From NCBI GenBank assembly GCA_018985235.1, contig JADGIG010000040.1, positions 1 to 34,096 of the forward strand: a DNA stretch of 34,096 nucleotides, read 5' to 3'. The notes below the pieces were generated by a model. That model was not told the origin of the DNA. It worked only from the letters and a program-made list of their open reading frames with translations, and ran no database searches. Each line of letters begins with the position of its first letter. Within the stretch, counting starts at the first letter, position 1. Position numbers and translations under genes: made by a program. This stretch comes from Sanchytrium tribonematis (taxonomy: Eukaryota > Sanchytriomycota > Sanchytriomycetes > Sanchytriales > Sanchytriaceae). Positions 28,968 through 34,096 of this stretch are shown here, in pieces.

Positions 28968-30155
28968 TTAAGTATAATTTACTATATCACGCAAAAAAAT
29001 TGAGTCCTCGTCCTCTATGCCATATATAATGTCGCATAGCCAGTGGTACTTGTGCGCAAATTTTAGTAAAATGTCAGAATCTCTATCTTGTAATAGAGAC
29101 GCATAGTATAAACCTATTCCGAGGCAGCTTGGTCCTGAACAATGGCTCATCAGCCATGAAACAATTTCCTCCAGATAGGAAGCTGCTGTATCGTCTAGAA
29201 ACTCTAAACCTTCAGCGTAAAGTTCAAATGCCACCTGCAGGAATTTAAAATACGCCCAACTTGATTTTTCAGATTTCCGCATTCTTTCCATCATATCAGT
29301 ATCAATGTCATCTTCCAATAATCTTTTATAAAATTCCATGTCTTCGACTATTTCGATAGCATTTTCGCATTTTGAACATTGCCACTTCTGATTCTCTTTG
29401 ATAGAAATGGAATATAAATCGAGAACCGATTTTAAATCTAAAAAATGCTCCAGTCCGGGCTCTTTCGACATCAATCCATCACAAAGATCACATTTAAAGC
29501 ATCTAGTAATATCCAACGAGCAACATTTTTTACAAAAGCAAAAAAAGCTTTTTTTGAGTAGTAAGTTATACCTTCGTAATAAAGTAGGCATAATCAATTC
29601 CTCACTTGGTAAGTAACTAATAGAAAGCACGTCACCGGCTTTAATGGATTTGCATGTAACAAATTTCAAGCCATTACCATCTTGCACAACAGCACAATTT
29701 GGATCACAATCATGCGAAAATTTTGAACCAATATTAAAAATTGCAAATTGATTGTCCAACATATGGCCATTTAACAAAGGAATGGTGATCAATTCTAACA
29801 TATCTTCAATAGAAAAATGAAACAACTCGCTTAAATGTTCAGCTATTTCTATATATTCGGGTAATTTGACCTCGAAAAGCTTAGGATAATTTGATAATTT
29901 TAAAGTGTAAAAATTTTGCAACATAAATTTGATATTTGTCGTATTCAGAGATTTGAAATACCCCGCAAATGATTCCAGACTACTGTCTTTTAAAAAACTG
30001 AATTTTTCTGAAAATTCGGCAACCAGTTCCCATCCTAAATATGGCGCCTCAAACAGAATGCATTCTCCAACATCTAAATCTTCCTTGGCCAGTAAATGCC
30101 GACCTAGCTTTTCATTGAAATTAATGTCCAAATTCATCGGTAAATTCAAATCCAT
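28968..30155 (-). CDS. SET-domain (SMYD-like) protein (395 aa)
   Basis: Begins with a split SET core: GRHLLAKEDLDVGECILFEAP (about 18-38), then after an insertion NIGSKFSHDCDPNCAVV, the NHxCxPN-type AdoMet/substrate motif with S in place of N, then AGDVLSISYLPSEEL. Post-SET cysteines FFCFCKKC follow, and two more Cys pairs (CFKCDLC, CSKC). The C-terminal region is helical, as in SMYD proteins. No MYND finger is seen inside the SET core. Probably a protein lysine methyltransferase; substrate unknown. Confidence 0.78.
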   Translation of the reverse strand: MDLNLPMNLDINFNEKLGRHLLAKEDLDVGECILFEAPYLGWELVAEFSEKFSFLKDSSLESFAGYFKSLNTTNIKFMLQNFYTLKLSNYPKLFEVKLPEYIEIAEHLSELFHFSIEDMLELITIPLLNGHMLDNQFAIFNIGSKFSHDCDPNCAVVQDGNGLKFVTCKSIKAGDVLSISYLPSEELIMPTLLRRYNLLLKKSFFCFCKKCCSLDITRCFKCDLCDGLMSKEPGLEHFLDLKSVLDLYSISIKENQKWQCSKCENAIEIVEDMEFYKRLLEDDIDTDMMERMRKSEKSSWAYFKFLQVAFELYAEGLEFLDDTAASYLEEIVSWLMSHCSGPSCLGIGLYYASLLQDRDSDILLKFAHKYHWLCDIIYGIEDEDSIFLRDIVNYT

Positions 30156-30401
30156 GTCGTTTGATTTCCCCTTGATTTTTGGATCAAATGTTTGTGTATT
30201 TCGAAAACAATATTCAATTATTACTAGTACTTAAAATATTATACAGAATAAATTTAAAGAGTGTACAATAGTTAGGTGTGGGAGTTTTTGAGCCACATGC
30301 TAGGTTTTTGTATGTTTAAATTTGAATATCTTTATAATGACAGTACGTGTACGTGTATTCGAAGACTCCAAAAAATTCACAAGAAATCTCCTAGTTAGAA
30401 A
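30156..30401. promoter_or_regulatory. Divergent intergenic region SET gene / UBC13
   Basis: At 246 bp this is the largest gap between genes in the window. AT-rich, with no tRNA or convincing ORF. It must hold two divergent promoters. A short ORF from the ATG at 30337 overlaps the UBC13 start in another frame. Confidence 0.35.
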
Positions 30402-30860
30402 ATGTCTAATAGTTCAAAACGAATTTTGAAAGAAGTTCAAAGATTGCAAAGTGAGCCGATTCCGGATATAAAAATCATACCAAACGATGAAATGAGGTAT
30501 TTTCAAATATATTTGAAAGGCCCAAGAGAAACTCCCTACTACGGAATTTTTCATTTGGAATTGTATTTACCTGATAGCTATCCAATGGAACCTCCAAAAA
30601 TCAGGTTTCTGACAAAAGTTTACCATCCCAATATTGATTTATTGGGTCGAATCTGTTTGGATATTTTGAAAGATAAATGGACGCCGGCGCTTCAAATTCG
30701 AACAGTTCTGCTTAGTATCCAGGCTTTATTAAGTGCACCAAATCCCGACGATCCTCTTAACAATCAAGTGGCTAAAGAGTTCAAAGATAATCTTGATTTA
30801 GCTCAAAAAACGGCGCTTGAATATACTCAAAAGCATGCGCTGAAAGAGTTTCCACAATAA
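30402..30860 (+). CDS. UBC13: Ubiquitin-conjugating enzyme UBC13 (152 aa)
   Basis: E2 that builds K63-linked ubiquitin chains with an Mms2/Uev partner in DNA-damage tolerance and signalling. [48 protein letters not shown], then GRICLDIL with active-site Cys85, and [18 protein letters not shown] are all UBC13-typical. Met in YPMEPPK (E1/RING interface) is kept. Full length. AATAAA (30856-30861) contains the stop codon. Confidence 0.95.
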   Translation: MSNSSKRILKEVQRLQSEPIPDIKIIPNDEMRYFQIYLKGPRETPYYGIFHLELYLPDSYPMEPPKIRFLTKVYHPNIDLLGRICLDILKDKWTPALQIRTVLLSIQALLSAPNPDDPLNNQVAKEFKDNLDLAQKTALEYTQKHALKEFPQ

Positions 30861-30979
30861 AACAACATCTTTTTTCTTTGATTGGAAATTAAAATTGAGC
30901 GAATTGGCGTAGAGTGGCTTTTATTAACCAATGACTACGCGTTATATAGCTATAAATTTTGAAATCCCCCCGTTGTAAC
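30861..30979 (+). promoter_or_regulatory. Cofilin upstream region with CCAAT and TATA-like boxes
   Basis: AACCAATGA with CCAAT at 30928-30932 fits the NF-Y consensus RRCCAATSR. TATAAA at 30951-30956 lies 29 bp before the cofilin ATG at 30980. If TATA spacing is conventional, transcription would start almost at the ATG, giving a very short leader. Inference from motifs only. Confidence 0.35.
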
Positions 30980-31396
30980 ATGGCATCAGGAGTTGCAGTA
31001 AGTGATGTTTGCTTGAACGCATTTCAAGATCTTAAAATGAACAAAAAATCAAAGTTCATCCTCTATAAGTTGAACAAAGACTTGACTGAAGTCGTTGTTG
31101 ACCAGACTTCCAACGGAACATACGAAGAGTTCATTCACGCACTCCCAAAAAAAGAATGCCGTTATGCTGTTTTTGATCTGGAATTTGACTTTGGCGAAGG
31201 CCCACGAAGCAAAATCGTGTTCTTTACATGGTCACCCGATGAGAGTAAAATCAGAGAAAAAATGGTTTATGCTTCTACTAAAGATGCTATCCGCAAGAAA
31301 TTAGTCGGAGTTCAAACTGAAATTCAGGCAACAGACTTGAGCGAGGTTGCAAAAGATGCAGTTTTGGACAAAGTTGCAAGACAGACTTCTAACTAA
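30980..31396 (+). CDS. CFL1: Cofilin / ADF (138 aa)
   Basis: Actin-depolymerising factor. MASGVAVSD gives the N-terminal regulatory Ser3. Then KFILYKLN, CRYAVFDLEFDF, RSKIVFFTWSPD and KMVYASTKDAIRKKL, the long actin-binding helix. Full length for a single ADF-H domain. The ATG at 30980 is chosen; the frame continues upstream only through a TTG. The stop is followed at once by AAAATAAATG, an AATAAA signal. Confidence 0.97.
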   Translation: MASGVAVSDVCLNAFQDLKMNKKSKFILYKLNKDLTEVVVDQTSNGTYEEFIHALPKKECRYAVFDLEFDFGEGPRSKIVFFTWSPDESKIREKMVYASTKDAIRKKLVGVQTEIQATDLSEVAKDAVLDKVARQTSN

Positions 31397-31457
31397 AAAT
31401 AAATGATAAATTTATTCATAACTGAAAGATGTGCAGAGCAAAACTCATGGGAATTTC

Positions 31458-33105
31458 TTATTTATTTGATGGATACAAAAATCCATCTGCACTCTCGATG
31501 TTAAGAAAATTTTCCTTAATAGATCTTGGGCTTGTCCAACGCACAAGATTCAAAGATGCGCCAGCTTTGTCATTAGTACCTGACATTCTACCACCACCAA
31601 AAGGCTGTTGACCCACGACTGCGCCGGTGCATTTATCGTTGATATAAAAATTGCCACTTGAGTGCCGCAAAATGCGATTAGCAACCTGAATTGCAGCACG
31701 GCTTTTAGCAAAAATGGAGCCCGTCAAAGCATATTTAGAGTCACGAGATGCTTTGACTAATGTTTCTTCAAAATTTTCGTCTTTATAAAAATACAAGGCA
31801 ACAACTGGCCCGAAAATTTCTTCTTGAAATATTGGCGTCGAAGTTGAATTTACAACAACAATAGTAGGCTCTATGAAATATCCCAGCGAATCGTCGCATT
31901 TACCTCCACACAAAATTTCGCATTCAGGATCATTTTTAGCTATTTCAATATATGACCTGATTCGATCAAAAGCAACTTTGCTAATGACTGGGGTCATAAA
32001 AGCATCCAAATCCGTGACAGCCTTAACTTTAATTTTCGAGCACTTGTTAATTAAAAGATTTTGCAACTGTAATTTAAAAGATTCGGGGCTATAAACTCTA
32101 CTACAAGCGGAGCATTTCTGACCTTGATATTCAAAACCAGCTCTTATGATTTGATTAGCGACATTATTTATGTCCGCAGAACTGTGAATAAAGTGCATAT
32201 TTTTACCGCCAGTTTCTCCTAAATAAATCTTAATTACCAACAATTCTTGGAAAATTATTGTAATTTTCCAAATTCAAAGCAATACTTTTCCACAAGCTTT
32301 TAAAAACTGAAGTTGATCCGGTAAAATGTAATCCAGCAAAATCAGGCGAAGAAAGACATATATCGGAAATTGAAACGGCATCACCAGTTACAAACTGAAT
32401 TACACCTGGTGGAATTCCAGCCTCCTCTAAAATTTCATAGACAATGAAGTTGCTTAAAACTGCCCCAGGGGATGGTTTCCAAACGTTGACATTTCCCATC
32501 AAGGCAGGAGCACTTGGCAAATTACCGCCAATTGCAGTAAAGTTAAATGGAGAAATGCAATAGACAAATCCCTCCAATCCCCTATATTCCAGCCTATTCC
32601 AAATAAAAGGTGAGTTTTTCTTTGGCTGTGAGCGAAAAATATCTTGAGCAAATTGAACGTTAAATCTCCAAAAATCTGCTAGTTCAGCATGACTGTCAAT
32701 AGCAGCTTGCCAAATATTTTTGCCTTGGCCTAGCATTGTTGCCGCCATCACCTTATAGCGATATTTAGTTGAAAGGAGATCAGCCGCTTTAAGAAAAATC
32801 GAGGCTTTATGTTCAAAAGGCAACAAATCCCATTCTTCTCTAACACGCATTGCGCCTTCAATTGATTCTAATACTTGAGACTTGGAAGCAATTGGAAATT
32901 TACACACCTTTTGAGAATGATTGCTTGGATTAACTTGATAGTCTACGCTGTCAGAATATATACGCTTACCGTTAATTACCAGCGGGATTGAAATAGGAAA
33001 TTCTTTGATAAGAGACTCAAGTGCCTCTTGAAGTTGAAGTCTTTCATATGAATCCGGCTTATAAGAGGGAATAGATTCATTGTCGATGGAAGGAAGATCA
33101 AACAT
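31458..33105 (-). CDS. ALDH4A1: Delta-1-pyrroline-5-carboxylate dehydrogenase (542 aa)
   Basis: CDS complement(join(31458..32218, 32238..33105)). ALDH4 enzyme oxidising glutamate semialdehyde (from P5C) to glutamate in proline catabolism. FYCISPFNFTAIGGNLPSAP-type Rossmann region, LHFTGSTSVFKSLW, then across the splice FPRIVGETGGKN with the catalytic Glu, and GQKCSACSR with the catalytic Cys. GQQPFGGGRMSGTNDKAG is ALDH4-typical. The N-terminus MFDLPSIDNESIP is acidic and shows no mitochondrial presequence, unlike most eukaryotic forms. The divergent GPN3 ATG is 56 bp away. Confidence 0.95.
32219..32237 (-). other. 19-nt intron in P5C dehydrogenase
   Basis: On the coding strand GTAATTAAGATTTATTTAG. 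Splicing joins GTT G to GA GAA ACT, restoring VGETGGKN with the catalytic Glu. Unspliced RNA stops in the intron. Branch-like TTTAT, A at position 14. Confidence 0.95.
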
Positions 33106-33161
33106 ATTTCAAGGAGAACCCCAATGAGGATAGACACAAAACAGAAACCCCCATTCGCACA

Positions 33162-33887
33162 ATGAAATATTTGGTATGGGTTGTTGGATGTGCAGGAAGT
33201 GGCAAAAGTACATTCGTGAAAGAATTTGTCAATGCCTTTCGATCCAAAAATTGTCATGCTGTAAATATGGATCCAGCCGTTAAAGAAGTCAAATATAACT
33301 GTAGCGTAGACATCAGAGATTTAATAACAGTCGAGGATGCTATGGAAGAATTGAATCTTGGACCAAATGGAGCGCTACTGTATTGTTTTGAATATTTACT
33401 CAAAAATTTAGATTGGATTTCAGATAACTTCAATTTTGAGGCCGACTTTCTGGTGTGTGATTGTCCAGGGCAAATCGAGCTTTATTCACATTTAAACATT
33501 ATGCCAACTTTAATTGCATTATTTGAAAATATGGGTTACCAACAACTTGTTTTGCATATTACTGACGTTCAGCATATTAGTAGCCCCAATCGATTTTGGA
33601 GTGCTCAATTGAATGTTATCAGTAGCATGATGCTTATGGGTTTACCGCATTTAAGTTTGCTAACCAAATGTGACATTCATAAAGAATACAAATCGTATTT
33701 AAAAACTCAATATTCAATATCTGATAGCAGTTTTACGAACAAATTGGTGGCTACGTTAGAGGAGCACATTGGATTTCAATGGCTCCCAATCGATTACTCA
33801 GATGAACATAGTATTAAGAATTTAATTGTTTTAATGGATATGTCGTTAGGGTTCGGAGAGCATGATGAAATAGTGGAAAATTGTTGA
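33162..33887 (+). CDS. GPN3: GPN-loop GTPase 3 (241 aa)
   Basis: GPN GTPases assist assembly and nuclear import of RNA polymerase II. P-loop GCAGSGKST (9-17), MDPA (36-39), GPN loop at 67-69 in LGPNGALLYCFEY, G3 DCPGQIEL, G4 TKCD. The C-terminal LPIDYSDEHS resembles GPN3 LPYDQSDEES, so GPN3 is favoured over GPN1/2. The protein ends shortly after, lacking the acidic tail of animal GPN3. A 13-codon upstream ORF (33124-33165) ends in a TGA that overlaps the ATG as ATGA. Confidence 0.88.
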   Translation: MKYLVWVVGCAGSGKSTFVKEFVNAFRSKNCHAVNMDPAVKEVKYNCSVDIRDLITVEDAMEELNLGPNGALLYCFEYLLKNLDWISDNFNFEADFLVCDCPGQIELYSHLNIMPTLIALFENMGYQQLVLHITDVQHISSPNRFWSAQLNVISSMMLMGLPHLSLLTKCDIHKEYKSYLKTQYSISDSSFTNKLVATLEEHIGFQWLPIDYSDEHSIKNLIVLMDMSLGFGEHDEIVENC

Positions 33888-33969
33888 GTTCTTCATTAAT
33901 TTGTACATATAATAAACTCTTCTTTAAAAGTTAATAAATATTCATAAATTTCTTGTTACGATGAAACCA

Positions 33970-34096
33970 CTAATTTTTAGAGTTCTTCTGAAGTTGATGG
34001 AAGTAGTCCGAGTTCCTTCTCGTTAAACTCCACAAACAAACTTTACACTCAACACTTTTCTTTTTACACTTAAAATAAAAAACAAATATAAAAAAA
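33970..34096 (-). CDS. Possible 3' end of a gene entering from the right edge
   Basis: The minus frame is open from the window edge to TAG at 33970-33972. It reads KCKKKSVECKVCLWSLTRR and then NSDYFHQLQKNSKN. The paired cysteines and downstream His hint at a zinc-finger tail, but the first nine codons are Phe-rich and low-complexity. Too short to assign; it may be noncoding. The rest of 33888-34096 contains the probable GPN3 polyadenylation signal (AATAAA near 33911) and AT-rich sequence. Confidence 0.2.
   Translation of the reverse strand, partial: FFIFVFYFKCKKKSVECKVCLWSLTRRNSDYFHQLQKNSKN

Noticed and set aside
30337-30429. 30-codon ORF upstream of UBC13, slightly like the N-terminus of ribosomal protein eS24
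   Set aside because: No continuation of eS24 exists downstream, no intron motif follows, and it runs into UBC13 in another frame. At most it is an upstream ORF.
1-34096. CRISPR arrays, transposons, tandem repeats, defence islands or viral genes
   Set aside because: No direct repeats, terminal inverted repeats, integrase/transposase or viral domains were seen; all confident genes are cellular eukaryotic ones.

Overview
This window looks like a very compact, AT-rich nuclear genome from a unicellular eukaryote. It holds 28 recognisable protein genes in 34.1 kb, packed on both strands, and no stretch above 300 bases lacks a gene. I see no rRNA, tRNA, CRISPR array, mobile element or bacterial operon. 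Stops are standard (TAA, TAG and TGA all used). The TATA-binding protein, the single-domain GNA1, uL13 and cofilin look opisthokont or fungal, while DRC4 and CCDC61 are flagellum and basal-body proteins. A flagellated early-diverging fungus (a Rozella/Cryptomycota-like lineage) is my best inference; it is not proven by this window.

Layout. 1-4.2 kb (+): the tail of MOB1, an unrecognised multi-pass membrane protein, an HMT1/ABCB6-type half ABC transporter, and dynein regulatory complex protein DRC4. 4.2-10.7 kb (-): ER HSP90 (endoplasmin), an Hsp110, and the tRNA methylthiotransferase CDKAL1. 10.8-16.4 kb (+): an ABCC/MRP transporter, PYROXD1, and a small CTF8-like protein. 16.4-19.7 kb (-): ribosomal protein uL13, CCDC61, LETM1. 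19.7-25.6 kb: GNA1 (+), eIF3i (-), eIF5B (+), a tandem-PX protein (+), TBP (+). 25.6-28.3 kb (-): a Ser/Thr kinase, an LRR protein, an MRH-domain membrane protein. 28.3-30.2 kb: two small unrecognised genes and a SET-domain (SMYD-like) protein. 30.4-33.9 kb: UBC13 (+), cofilin (+), P5C dehydrogenase (-), GPN3 (+).

The most striking result is the introns. Eleven genes are split, each by one intron of exactly 19 nt (nine cases) or 20 nt (two cases). In every case removing it restores a conserved protein. All eleven fit GT-N(8 or 9)-YTNAY-NN-AG, so the presumed branch-point A sits at a fixed distance from the 3' splice site. I derived the motif from ten introns, and it then located the eleventh in the MRP gene, where I had first suspected a sequencing frameshift. 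All eleven introns lie in the 3' half of their gene.

Other compaction signs: neighbouring coding regions 1, 6 or 8 bp apart, a 25-bp divergent spacer between eIF3i and eIF5B, and AATAAA polyadenylation signals that overlap the stop codon in about ten genes. The genes are mostly housekeeping (translation, proteostasis, transport, flagellum, metabolism) and do not form one pathway.
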